Part shown: positions 42,426 through 50,693 of the stretch, piece by piece
How positions within the stretch are numbered: the stretch's first letter is position 1
Layout: every line of letters starts with the position of its first letter
Source: an uncultured Bacteroidia bacterium
GTDB taxonomy: Bacteria > Bacteroidota > Bacteroidia > Bacteroidales > F082
Direction of reading: 5' to 3'
Assembly: GCA_902774295.1 (NCBI GenBank)
Contig: CACYHP010000001.1
Coordinates: forward strand, 1,240,001-1,304,000
Length of the DNA stretch: 64,000 nucleotides
The notes under the pieces: model-generated
The model's input: only the letters and a program-made list of their open reading frames with translations
Database searches by the model: none
Told to the model about the DNA's origin: nothing
Position numbers and translations under genes: made by a program

Positions 42426-44384
42426 ATGAAGCTCTCAGTCGTCATAGTGAATTACAACGTTGAGCATTTCCTCGAGCAATGCCTCTATTCGGTGCGCCGT
42501 GCCATGCAAGGTATTGAGGGTGAGGTGTTTGTGGTCGACAACAACTCTGTCGACGGCTCGCTGAAGATGCTTGCGGCAAAGTTCCCCGAGGTGAAGGTCA
42601 TCGCCAACAAAGACAATGTGGGCTTCGCAAAAGCCAACAATCAGGCGATAAGGATCTCAACAGGGGAGTATGTGCTGCTTCTGAACCCCGACACTGTGGT
42701 GGAAGACGACACCTTCAGCAAATGCATCGCCTTCATGGATTCGCATCCCGATGCGGGCGGCCTCGGCGTGAAAATGGTCGACGGCAAAGGCCAGTTCCTG
42801 CCGGAGTCGAAGCGCGGACTTCCAACCCCGATGACGGCTTTTTATAAGATTTTCGGACTCTCCAAGCTGTTCCCGCACTCGAAACGTTTCTCAAAATATC
42901 ATCTCGGATACCTTCCTGAAGACGAGGTGAACGCTGTAGATATCCTGGCGGGAGCCTATATGCTTATGCGCCGCGAAACCCTTGACAAATGCGGGCTTCT
43001 CGACGAGACGTTCTTTATGTACGGCGAGGATATCGACCTCTCATACAGAATCACATTGGCGGGATACAAGAACTATTATTTCCCAGAAACACGTATCATT
43101 CATTATAAAGGCGAGAGTACCAAGAAAACCAGCGTCAACTACGTGCTGGTGTTCTATAAGGCGATGGAGATCTTCGCTAAGAAGCACTTCGGCCAGAAAC
43201 GTGCCCGCCTGTTCTCGTTAGTCATCAATTTTGCCATATATTTCAGGGCATTCCTGGCATTGATGAGTCAGTTCCTGGGTAAGATTTATATGCCGCTGAT
43301 AGATGTGGTTTTAGGCTATTCTGGTCTCGCCACCATCAGCTATTTATGGGGACATTACATGATTTACGACGGTGTCGGCTCATATCCGATAACGCCTCTG
43401 TTCACCATAATCTTGCCGATCTACATGCTGATATGGCTTACGACAGCTTATTTCACGAGCGGTTACGACAAGCCATACCGTATTTATCCGGCTGTGGGCG
43501 GAATCATGGTGGGCAGCTTGCTGATATTGATTCTTTACGCTTTACTGCCTTCCGGACTGCGTTTCTCACGTGCTTTGATACTTCTCGGAACGGTTTGGAT
43601 GGCACTTCAGATGACTTTAAGCAGGACATTGGGATATATACTCAAACTCTCTGATTTCCAATATGGTAGAAACGCTAAAAAACGTTTCATTGTTATCGGA
43701 AATTCCGACGAGACGAAGCGTGTTGAACAGCTGTTGAAGAGCACTTCCATTAAGCCGGATTTCATCGGTCTGGTGACTCCTAACAACGATAAAGATGTTC
43801 CTGAGAATTATCTCGGTAACCTTGAGCAGGTGCCTGATATTATTGGCATTTACAAAATCACGGAGATTATTTTCTGCTCGAAAGACATTACCCATCAGGA
43901 AATTATCGACAAGATGGTGGAGTGGCACGCCAACGACCTCGATTACAAGATTGCACCGGTCGATACGCTTTCGATCATTGGAAGCAACTCCATCAACACT
44001 CGCGGCGACCTGTATACCGTTGATATCCGTACGATTAACACGGTGCCAAACCGCAGAAAGAAACGTCTTTTGGACTTCTCAGTCTCATTGTTTGGCATTA
44101 TCTTCTGGATTTTCGCGGCTTGGTTTATCAAAAAACCGTTGAAGTTCTTGGGCGACTGCTTCAGAGTTCTTTTCGGAGGTTATTCATGGGTGGGTTATTG
44201 CCCGACGAATGTCACTGATGGTCAACGACTTCCGGAGATTAAGAAAGGCATTTACAATCCGGCGTCAATTGTCACCGGCGAGCTCGACGACGAGGCTCGC
44301 AACAGGCTGAATGTGATGTACGCCCGCGACTATACAATATTGAAAGATTTTAATATCTTGTTCAGAGTACTGCTGAAACGATAA
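42426..44384 (+). CDS. GT2 glycosyltransferase fused to a shortened sugar-phosphate-transferase-like region
   Basis: A 652-residue protein. Residues ~1-235 are a GT-A family 2 glycosyltransferase like rhamnosyltransferases (SVVIVNYNVEHFLEQCL, LLNPDTVVED, MYGEDIDLSYR). Several membrane helices follow (about 265-405). Residues ~418-543 resemble the nucleotide/CoA-binding domain found before polyprenyl-phosphate sugar transferases (RFIVIGNSDETKRVEQLL). The last ~110 residues match that transferase family in outline (KKRLLDFSVSLFG, YSWVGYCP for SLVGPRP, YARDYTILKDFNILFR). However, the central catalytic segment with the R-Q-x-R and KFRSM patterns is absent, so the C-terminal part is probably not an active transferase. 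It works in surface glycan synthesis next to a flippase. Confidence 0.8.
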   Translation: MKLSVVIVNYNVEHFLEQCLYSVRRAMQGIEGEVFVVDNNSVDGSLKMLAAKFPEVKVIANKDNVGFAKANNQAIRISTGEYVLLLNPDTVVEDDTFSKCIAFMDSHPDAGGLGVKMVDGKGQFLPESKRGLPTPMTAFYKIFGLSKLFPHSKRFSKYHLGYLPEDEVNAVDILAGAYMLMRRETLDKCGLLDETFFMYGEDIDLSYRITLAGYKNYYFPETRIIHYKGESTKKTSVNYVLVFYKAMEIFAKKHFGQKRARLFSLVINFAIYFRAFLALMSQFLGKIYMPLIDVVLGYSGLATISYLWGHYMIYDGVGSYPITPLFTIILPIYMLIWLTTAYFTSGYDKPYRIYPAVGGIMVGSLLILILYALLPSGLRFSRALILLGTVWMALQMTLSRTLGYILKLSDFQYGRNAKKRFIVIGNSDETKRVEQLLKSTSIKPDFIGLVTPNNDKDVPENYLGNLEQVPDIIGIYKITEIIFCSKDITHQEIIDKMVEWHANDLDYKIAPVDTLSIIGSNSINTRGDLYTVDIRTINTVPNRRKKRLLDFSVSLFGIIFWIFAAWFIKKPLKFLGDCFRVLFGGYSWVGYCPTNVTDGQRLPEIKKGIYNPASIVTGELDDEARNRLNVMYARDYTILKDFNILFRVLLKR

Positions 44385-44390
44385 TTTTTG

Positions 44391-44398
44391 TATTTTTG
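44391..44398 (+). promoter_or_regulatory. -7 promoter element (TATTTTTG) for nusB
   Basis: TATTTTTG just after the stop codon of the glycosyltransferase gene and 30 bases upstream of the nusB ATG. Confidence 0.5.
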
Positions 44399-44428
44399 CA
44401 AACTGAAATTTTTTATTAAACAATCGTT

Positions 44429-45391
44429 ATGTTAAACAGAAGGTTTTTGAGAATCAAGGTGTTACAGGCGCTCTACGCTTATATTGAGTCGGGCGAAACT
44501 AACGTCAACAATGGAATTAAGAATTTGCTTGAGAGCATCGACAAACTGTACGAGCTTTTCATCTGGCAGCTGTCGTTTCTCGTTGAGACCAAACGCTTTG
44601 CGGAAAACAAAATCACAGAAAACAAGCATAAATACATTCCGACTTACGAGGATCTTCATCCGAATATGAAGTATGTCAACAACCGTCTGTTAAATGTGAT
44701 TGAAGACAACATCGATTTTAAGAAACACGAGGCGGCGTTGAAGATCAACTGGGCTGACGACCATCAGGATGTGGTGAAGAAATACTACAACATGATGAAA
44801 GACACGCCGGAATACAAGAAATATATGGCCGACAAGACCGATAACTTTGCCAACGACCGCAAGTTTATCGTCTCTATGGTTTCGGAATATTTCGCCGACC
44901 TCGACGTGCTTCAGGATTTCTACGAAGACAAGAGCATTTATTTCTGCGATGATTATCATCTGGTTAGCTCAATGCTCATCGAGTTTTTCAACAAGATGAA
45001 GAATTTTGATGCCAACTCTAAGTTGCCTGAGATTTACAAGACTGAAAACGTTGAAGCTAACGCCGACGAGAAATTCATCCAGGATTTGTTCCGCGAGACG
45101 TTGAAACACAACGAGGAATTCGGAAAACTCATCGCCGACAACACCAACAACTGGGAGAAAGAGCGTATCTGCCTGATGGATATGATCATTTTGAAGATGG
45201 CTCTCACAGAGTTTGTGTGCTTCCCATTCATCCCGGTGAAGGTGACAATGAACGAATATATTGAAATCTCAAAGTATTTCAGCACTCCTAAGAGTAAGAT
45301 CTTTGTCAACGGAATCCTCGACAAGCTGGCGAAAAAACTTACCGACAGCGGTGCTATTGAGAAAAAAGGTCTGGGATTGCTGGAAAAGTAG
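44429..45391 (+). CDS. nusB: Transcription antitermination factor NusB (long Bacteroidota form)
   Basis: A 320-residue protein. It begins with MLNRRFLRIKVLQALYAY, the usual RNA-binding opening of NusB. The NusB core is completed near the C-terminus by KERICLMDMIILKMALTEF and VTMNEYIEISKYFSTPKSKIFVNGILDKL. The roughly 170-residue insertion in between is typical of Bacteroidota NusB; E. coli NusB is only about 139 residues. NusB with NusE binds boxA RNA and prevents early termination on rRNA operons. Confidence 0.92.
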   Translation: MLNRRFLRIKVLQALYAYIESGETNVNNGIKNLLESIDKLYELFIWQLSFLVETKRFAENKITENKHKYIPTYEDLHPNMKYVNNRLLNVIEDNIDFKKHEAALKINWADDHQDVVKKYYNMMKDTPEYKKYMADKTDNFANDRKFIVSMVSEYFADLDVLQDFYEDKSIYFCDDYHLVSSMLIEFFNKMKNFDANSKLPEIYKTENVEANADEKFIQDLFRETLKHNEEFGKLIADNTNNWEKERICLMDMIILKMALTEFVCFPFIPVKVTMNEYIEISKYFSTPKSKIFVNGILDKLAKKLTDSGAIEKKGLGLLEK

Positions 45392-45455
45392 TTTAGAGTT
45401 TAGAGTGTAGTGTTTAGAGTAGTTTGAAAGTTTAAAGTTAAAAGTAAAAGAGTTT
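45392..45455. repeat. Degenerate tandem repeat (GTTTAGAGT type)
   Basis: Units of GTTTAGAGTTTAGAGTGTAG and GTTTAGAGTAGTTTGAAAG follow the nusB stop. The rest of the 137-base gap to porQ is AT-rich and shows no clear promoter match. Confidence 0.6.
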
Positions 45456-45528
45456 TTGGAAGAAAATTTTGAAAGATTTTATATAAGATTTTGAATGATT
45501 TTGAGCCGTCAGGCGACCAAAGAATTAA

Positions 45529-46584
45529 ATGAGAATAAAAAAGCTGTTACCGATTATTGTGCTGATGATGTTTGTCGTTGAGCTTCAGGGACAAACAACA
45601 AAAGGCGCATATAGTTTCCTCGATATGACAAGCTCTGCGAGGGTGGCAGCTCTGGGTAACACCGATTTGTCGATTTACGACTCCGATATTCAGCTTGGAA
45701 TCTACAATCCGTCGTTGATTAACAGCGATATGCACAACGATATCGTGCTTTCGTATGTGAATTATTATGCCGACATCAACTATGGCATGGCTCAATACGG
45801 CCGCACTTTTGAGAAACTCGGCTCATTTGCCGCCACGGTGCAGTTTCACAGCTATGGCAGCATGAAATATGCCGATGAACAAGGGAATGTCGACGGAAGC
45901 ACGTTCACCCCGTCGGATTACAACATCATGATAGGGTGGGGACGTCAGCTCACGCCACATTGGAGCATTGGTGCTAACGTCAAGTTTGCGGGAGTGCAGT
46001 TTGAACGCTATAAAACATTTGCCCTGGCGGCCGATGTGGCAGGAAGCTACAGAACCGACAACGGTTGGATGTTCTCGGCCACTGCCCGAAACATCGGCTA
46101 TGAGTTATACAGCAACTTCGCAGGCGACAGAAACAAGCTGCCGTTCCATTTGGATGCTGCTGTTTCAAAGAGACTGGAGCATGTGCCGTTCCTCTTCAGC
46201 ATTGTCTACGAAAACATACAGAAATGGGATCTGAGCTATGATGACCCGCTTGATTTGGAAGGCAATTATGATCCCATCTCGGGTACAAAAAAAAGCAAGT
46301 CGAAAGGAGCCAAATTTGCTGATAACCTGATGAGGCACATAGTGTTTGGCGGTGAGATTTACATCGGAAAGAACCTTGTGCTCAGAGCTGCCTATAACTA
46401 TGGGATGAGGCAGAACCTGCAGACACCGACAAAGAAAGGTATGTGCGGCTTCTCGTATGGCGTTGGCGTCAACATCTGGCATTTCAGCATCAACTACTCA
46501 AGGTCTGAAATGCACATCTACGGCTCACCGAATTATATAACAATATCAACCAACTTGGATAAGTTTGTAAAAAAGTCTAAATAA
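45529..46584 (+). CDS. porQ: Type IX secretion system protein PorQ-like
   Basis: A 351-residue outer-membrane protein with a signal peptide (about 1-21). The N-terminal YSFLDMTSSARVAALGNTDLSIYDSDIQLGIYNPSLI pattern (quoted in part: SSARVAALGNTDLSI) is typical of PorQ/PorV-like barrels of the FadL type, and alternating strands follow to the end. PorQ is an outer-membrane component needed for type IX secretion and surface attachment of cargo. A cargo-like protein with a type IX sorting domain is encoded at 52155-53240. recF starts on the base after its stop. Confidence 0.8.
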   Translation: MRIKKLLPIIVLMMFVVELQGQTTKGAYSFLDMTSSARVAALGNTDLSIYDSDIQLGIYNPSLINSDMHNDIVLSYVNYYADINYGMAQYGRTFEKLGSFAATVQFHSYGSMKYADEQGNVDGSTFTPSDYNIMIGWGRQLTPHWSIGANVKFAGVQFERYKTFALAADVAGSYRTDNGWMFSATARNIGYELYSNFAGDRNKLPFHLDAAVSKRLEHVPFLFSIVYENIQKWDLSYDDPLDLEGNYDPISGTKKSKSKGAKFADNLMRHIVFGGEIYIGKNLVLRAAYNYGMRQNLQTPTKKGMCGFSYGVGVNIWHFSINYSRSEMHIYGSPNYITISTNLDKFVKKSK

Positions 46585-47694
46585 ATGTTTCTCAAGGAGT
46601 TAAAGTTGACAAATTTCAAAAATTGCGAGTCCGCCGACTTGCAGTTTTCGGAGAAACTCAACTGCTTCGTGGGACTCAACGGGGCGGGCAAGACCAACAT
46701 CCTCGATGCCATTTACTACCTCGCATTCTGCAAAAGCTATTTCACGACAACCGACAAGCAAAACATCCGTCATGGCGAGGATTTCTTTGCCATTCATGGT
46801 GATTTTGTTACCGACAACGATGAGACCGAGACCATTTCTTGTGTTCAGAAAGGAAGCTCAAAGAAATCGTTTAAATGCAATAAAAAAGAATATGAGCGTC
46901 TTGCCGACCATATCGGGAAGATTCCGTTGGTGATGATATCGCCTTACGACCGCGATTTGATTAACGACGGCAGCGAGTTGCGCAGAAAGTTCATCGATGG
47001 CGTGATTTCGCAGTTTGATTCAGTTTATCTTGGCGATTTGCTGCAGTATAACAAGGTCTTGGCCCAGCGTAACACACAGCTGAAACAGTTTTGGGAAAAC
47101 CGTTATTTCGATGCGAATCTGTTGACTCTTTGGGATGAACAGCTCGTCAAGTATGCGACGCCTATTTACGAGAAAAGAAAGGCGTTTTTGAAAGATTTCA
47201 TGCCGATTTTCCAAGAGTATTACGACATTGTGTCGGGCACGTCGGAGAAGGTGGATATCGTTTACGAGAGCGCGTTGCATGAGAAGTCGATGGAGCAGCT
47301 GCTTCAGGAAAATCAGGAAAAGGACAGATATTCGTCATATACCAACGTCGGAATTCACAAGGATGATTTGGGCTTTATGATTGATAATCACCCGGTTAAG
47401 AGATTCGGTTCGCAAGGACAACAGAAGTCGTTTGTGGTGGCGGTGAAGCTGGCGCAGTTCGATTTCAATTATAAAAAGATTGGTTTCAAACCGATTTTGC
47501 TGCTTGACGACATCTTCGACAAGCTTGATGACAATCGTGTGGCGCAATTGGTGAAGCTCGTCGGCAACGACCATTTCGGACAGGTGTTTATCACTGATAC
47601 TCAACGGCAAAGAGTTCAATATCTTTTGGATAACATCGAAGGAAATCACAAGATTTTTGAAGTTGAAAAAGGAAAGGTGAAGTGCGATGAGTGA
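46585..47694 (+). CDS. recF: DNA replication and repair protein RecF
   Basis: A 369-residue SMC-like ATPase. The Walker A site is GLNGAGKTNIL at 30-40. The signature region is FGSQGQQKSFVVAVKLAQ and the Walker B site is ILLLDDIFDKLDDNR. RecF marks gaps for RecOR-assisted RecA loading. The gene starts directly after porQ and overlaps the DUF721 gene by eight bases, so all three are probably read together. Confidence 0.95.
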   Translation: MFLKELKLTNFKNCESADLQFSEKLNCFVGLNGAGKTNILDAIYYLAFCKSYFTTTDKQNIRHGEDFFAIHGDFVTDNDETETISCVQKGSSKKSFKCNKKEYERLADHIGKIPLVMISPYDRDLINDGSELRRKFIDGVISQFDSVYLGDLLQYNKVLAQRNTQLKQFWENRYFDANLLTLWDEQLVKYATPIYEKRKAFLKDFMPIFQEYYDIVSGTSEKVDIVYESALHEKSMEQLLQENQEKDRYSSYTNVGIHKDDLGFMIDNHPVKRFGSQGQQKSFVVAVKLAQFDFNYKKIGFKPILLLDDIFDKLDDNRVAQLVKLVGNDHFGQVFITDTQRQRVQYLLDNIEGNHKIFEVEKGKVKCDE

Positions 47695-47977
47695 TCCGAA
47701 TTTGACTACATTGGGCGACATGATAAAGGCGTTTTATCATGATAATCACAGGGACAGCGCCTTGGACGAGCAGCGAATCCTCGACTCGTGGAATGATGTT
47801 GTCGGTGATTTCATTGCTGCGCACACCTTGAAAAAAAGCATAAAAAACGGCGTTTTATACGTAAAATTCGATGCCGATTCTCTGAAAAACGAGATACTTT
47901 ATGCAAAATCGATGTTGTTGAAGAAGCTTAATTCCAAGGCGGAAAAGGAAATTTTACATGATATTGTAATAATTTAA
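47687..47977 (+). CDS. DUF721 (DciA-like) protein
   Basis: A 96-residue protein with the DUF721 pattern: LDEQRILDSWNDVVGDFIAAHT near the middle, then GVLYVKFDADSLKNEI and LKKLN. DUF721 proteins of the DciA group act with the replicative helicase, and they lie next to recF or dnaA in many genomes. That fits its eight-base overlap with recF. It is short and lacks the extra basic domain of long DciA proteins, so a helicase-loading role is not certain. Confidence 0.85.
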   Translation: MSDPNLTTLGDMIKAFYHDNHRDSALDEQRILDSWNDVVGDFIAAHTLKKSIKNGVLYVKFDADSLKNEILYAKSMLLKKLNSKAEKEILHDIVII

Positions 47978-47988
47978 AAAATTTTTTG

Positions 47989-47996
47989 TATCTTTG
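47989..47996 (+). promoter_or_regulatory. -7 promoter element (TATCTTTG) for efp
   Basis: TATCTTTG, 42 bases upstream of the efp ATG. Confidence 0.6.
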
Positions 47997-48038
47997 CGGC
48001 GATTTTTGTTTTTTTAGTAACTATAAAATATACGTAAT

Positions 48039-48605
48039 ATGATTAACTCACAAGACATTAAGATCGGAAGCTGCATCAGAATGGATGGTAAACTTTATTT
48101 TTGCGTTGATTTCCAGCATGTGAAACCAGGCAAAGGTAACACTATCATGCGTATCAAACTGAAGAGCGTAGTTGACGGCCGTACATTGGAGCGCCGTTTC
48201 GATATCGGTGAAAAACTTGAAGACGTTCGCGTTGAACATCGTCAGTATCAGTATCTTTACAAAGAAGGTGAAGATTACATTTTCATGAATCAGGAAGACT
48301 ACGAGCAGATCCCTCTTATGAAAGATCTTATTACAGGTGTTGATTTCTTAAAAGAAAGCGATGTTTGCGATGTTGTATTCGACACATCAACAGATACAGT
48401 TTTGTTTGCTGAATTGCCAGTGAAGACTGTCCTCGAGGTTACTTACACAGAGCCAGGCGAGAAGGGCAACACAGCTACAAACGCAATGAAAGACGCTACA
48501 GTTGAGACCGGCGCAACAGTTAGAGTGCCATTGTTCATCAACACAGGCGACAAGATTAGAGTTGACACCCGTACAGGTGAATACACAGAAAGGGTAAGAG
48601 AATAA
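48039..48605 (+). CDS. efp: Elongation factor P
   Basis: A 188-residue protein with the three-domain EF-P fold: the N-terminal KOW-like domain with HVKPGKGN, where K32 is the position modified in many bacteria, then OB-type domains (QYLYKEGEDYIFMNQEDYEQI) and the C-terminal PLFINTGDKIRVDTRTGEY. EF-P rescues ribosomes stalled at proline runs. The modification enzyme is not evident here. The stop codon shares a base with the lpxD start (TAATG), so the two are coupled. Confidence 0.96.
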   Translation: MINSQDIKIGSCIRMDGKLYFCVDFQHVKPGKGNTIMRIKLKSVVDGRTLERRFDIGEKLEDVRVEHRQYQYLYKEGEDYIFMNQEDYEQIPLMKDLITGVDFLKESDVCDVVFDTSTDTVLFAELPVKTVLEVTYTEPGEKGNTATNAMKDATVETGATVRVPLFINTGDKIRVDTRTGEYTERVRE

Positions 48606-49543
48606 TGAGAATTGAACCAGCAACGACCGCCAAGTGTTTAGCTGATTTTATTGGTGCCACCAAGATTATCGGCGATGCCAACCGCGTCATCACAGGGCTC
48701 AACGAGCTTCATGAGGTGGAAGCGGGTGACATCACATTTGTCGATCATCCGAAATACTATCAGAGAGTGCTTAACTCTGCAGCTACCACCATCATCATCA
48801 ACACTGCTGATGTGGAATGCCCAGAGGGTAAGACACTCATCGTCCACGACTGCCCGTTTGACGCGTTCAACAAGATTATCTTGTCGTACCGTCGTTTCGA
48901 GCCGGCCTCATGCATGGTAAGCCCTAAAGCCGAAATCGGTGAGGGTACTATCATTGAGCCGGGAGCATTCGTGGCAGACCACGTGAAAATTGGTAAAAAC
49001 TGCATCATTCACGCTAACGTGACCATCAACAACTGGACAGTTATTGGCGACAACGTCATCATCAACAGCGGTTCAGTCCTCGCAGCTGATGCTTGCTATT
49101 TCCAGCATCGCGGCAAAGACCGTCAGGTTAAGTTCGAGTCATGCGGTAGAGTGGTGATTGAGGACGACGTCGAGATCGGAGCTTTGTGCGCCATCGACAT
49201 CGGAGTCACCAGCGATACAGTCATCGGCAGAGGCACCAAGATGGATAACCACGTCCAGGTTGGTCATGACGCAAAAGTCGGAAAGAACTGCTTCCTCGGA
49301 GCACACTGCGCTATCGGCGGCGTCTCAAGAGTGAAAGACAACGTCTCTATCTGGTCGATGTCGGCAGTCAATAAAGACCTTGTCATCGCTGAAGGCACAA
49401 CGATTCTGGCATATACGGCAATTGATAAGGATACAGAGCCTGGAGTTACATATTTCGGTATGCCGGGCATGGAAGCCAAGAAGAAATGGAGAGAGATGGC
49501 GTGCGTGAGAATGCTGCCGGATCTTATCAGCAAGATAAAGTAA
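48605..49543 (+). CDS. lpxD: UDP-3-O-acylglucosamine N-acyltransferase LpxD-like
   Basis: A 312-residue left-handed beta-helix acyltransferase. The N-terminal domain (about 1-100) holds ITFVDHPKYYQ and is followed by many hexapeptide turns (IEPGAFVADHVKIGKNCIIHANVTI, quoted in part: GAFVADHVKIGKN). The catalytic-histidine region is VQVGHDAKVG. LpxD adds the second acyl chain to UDP-GlcN in lipid A synthesis. It is shorter than E. coli LpxD (341). Bacteroidota often have more than one LpxD-like gene, so this could be a paralogue with a different acceptor. A strong terminator follows. Confidence 0.87.
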   Translation: MRIEPATTAKCLADFIGATKIIGDANRVITGLNELHEVEAGDITFVDHPKYYQRVLNSAATTIIINTADVECPEGKTLIVHDCPFDAFNKIILSYRRFEPASCMVSPKAEIGEGTIIEPGAFVADHVKIGKNCIIHANVTINNWTVIGDNVIINSGSVLAADACYFQHRGKDRQVKFESCGRVVIEDDVEIGALCAIDIGVTSDTVIGRGTKMDNHVQVGHDAKVGKNCFLGAHCAIGGVSRVKDNVSIWSMSAVNKDLVIAEGTTILAYTAIDKDTEPGVTYFGMPGMEAKKKWREMACVRMLPDLISKIK

Positions 49544-49546
49544 AAG

Positions 49547-49574
49547 AAAAGCCGCTCGATTGAGCGGCTTTTTT
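49547..49574 (+). terminator. Rho-independent terminator after lpxD
   Basis: AAAAGCCGCTC and GAGCGGCTTTT form a clean stem around a short GATT loop, followed by a T-run. It lies between convergent lpxD and gap and may serve both. Confidence 0.9.
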
Positions 49575-49581
49575 ATTTGGT

Positions 49582-50589
49582 TTAGTACTTCATCATCTCG
49601 ATGAGGTCGACCATTCTGTTTGAATAGCCCCATTCGTTATCGTACCACGACATGATTTTCACCATCTTGCCCATCACCATGGTGCTTTGTGCATCGAAGA
49701 TTGATGAGTGCGGGTTGTGGATGATGTCAACGCTGACGATTTCGTCTTCTGTGTATTCGAGGACGCCTTTCATCGGGCCTTCAGCGGCTTCTTTCATTGC
49801 GGCGTTGATCTGTTCTTTTGTGGCTTCTGTCTTGAGAGTGCACACGAGGTCGACCAATGAGCCTGTTGGGGTAGGGACGCGCACTGCGATGCCGTCGAGT
49901 TTGCCGTTGAGTTCAGGAATAACGATACCCACTGCCTTTGCAGCACCTGTCGTTGTCGGGATCTGTGACATGGCGGCTGAACGAGCACGGCGAAGGTCGC
50001 TGTGTGGACCGTCCAAAATCACCTGGTCGTTGGTGTAGCTGTGGATGGTTGTGATATAACCTTGCTCAATGCCGAAACGGTCGTTCAACACCTTTGCCAC
50101 TGGTGCGAGGCAGTTTGTGGTGCATGATGCGTTGCTGACGCATTCGATTTCATCCGTAAGCTCGTTGTTATTGACGCCGACGACGATTGTGGCGTCGATT
50201 TTATCTTTTGAAGGGGCTGAAAGGATGACTTTCTTGGCGCCGTTCTTGAGGTGGTCGCCGTAGCCGCCTTTTGCGCTTTCTTTTGAACGGAAGATACCTG
50301 TTGACTCTACAACCACGTCAGGAGTCTTGCTCCATTTGATGTTGATAGGAGCGCGTTCAGCTGTGACAGGGACGCGTACGCCATTGACTATCAATGCTGT
50401 CTCATCGTAGTCCACTGTGCCAGGGAATTTGCCCTGTGTTGAGTCATATTTCAGAAGATGTGCCAACACCTTTGTACTTGTCAAATCGTTGATGCCCACC
50501 ACTTCGAGGTTCGGACGCTCGCAGCAGATGCGGAAAACGTTACGGCCGATACGACCGAAACCGTTGATGCCTACTTTAATCTTTTCCAT
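49582..50589 (-). CDS. gap: Glyceraldehyde-3-phosphate dehydrogenase, type I
   Basis: A 335-residue enzyme with NAD-binding GINGFGRIGRNVFR at the N-terminus, the catalytic SNASCTTNC (C156), the general base H183 in TIHSYTNDQ, and SWYDNEWGYSNRM at the end. It converts glyceraldehyde-3-phosphate to 1,3-bisphosphoglycerate in glycolysis. Residue D35 in GINDLTS suggests NAD rather than NADP. A minus-strand -7 element lies at 50639-50646. Confidence 0.97.
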   Translation of the reverse strand: MEKIKVGINGFGRIGRNVFRICCERPNLEVVGINDLTSTKVLAHLLKYDSTQGKFPGTVDYDETALIVNGVRVPVTAERAPINIKWSKTPDVVVESTGIFRSKESAKGGYGDHLKNGAKKVILSAPSKDKIDATIVVGVNNNELTDEIECVSNASCTTNCLAPVAKVLNDRFGIEQGYITTIHSYTNDQVILDGPHSDLRRARSAAMSQIPTTTGAAKAVGIVIPELNGKLDGIAVRVPTPTGSLVDLVCTLKTEATKEQINAAMKEAAEGPMKGVLEYTEDEIVSVDIIHNPHSSIFDAQSTMVMGKMVKIMSWYDNEWGYSNRMVDLIEMMKY

Positions 50590-50638
50590 ATTAACCTGTA
50601 TTTAAAATTCAATAATTCAAAATTTAAAATTTATGGCA

Positions 50639-50646
50639 CAAAGTTA
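50639..50646 (-). promoter_or_regulatory. -7 promoter element (TAACTTTG) for gap
   Basis: TAACTTTG on the minus strand, about 49 bases upstream of the gap ATG. The intervening leader is made of AATTCAAAATTTAAAAT-like units. Confidence 0.5.
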
Positions 50647-50693
50647 TAAAATTTCTCTCAAATGTAGAAGCGTTTTGAAAATATTTTTGAATG

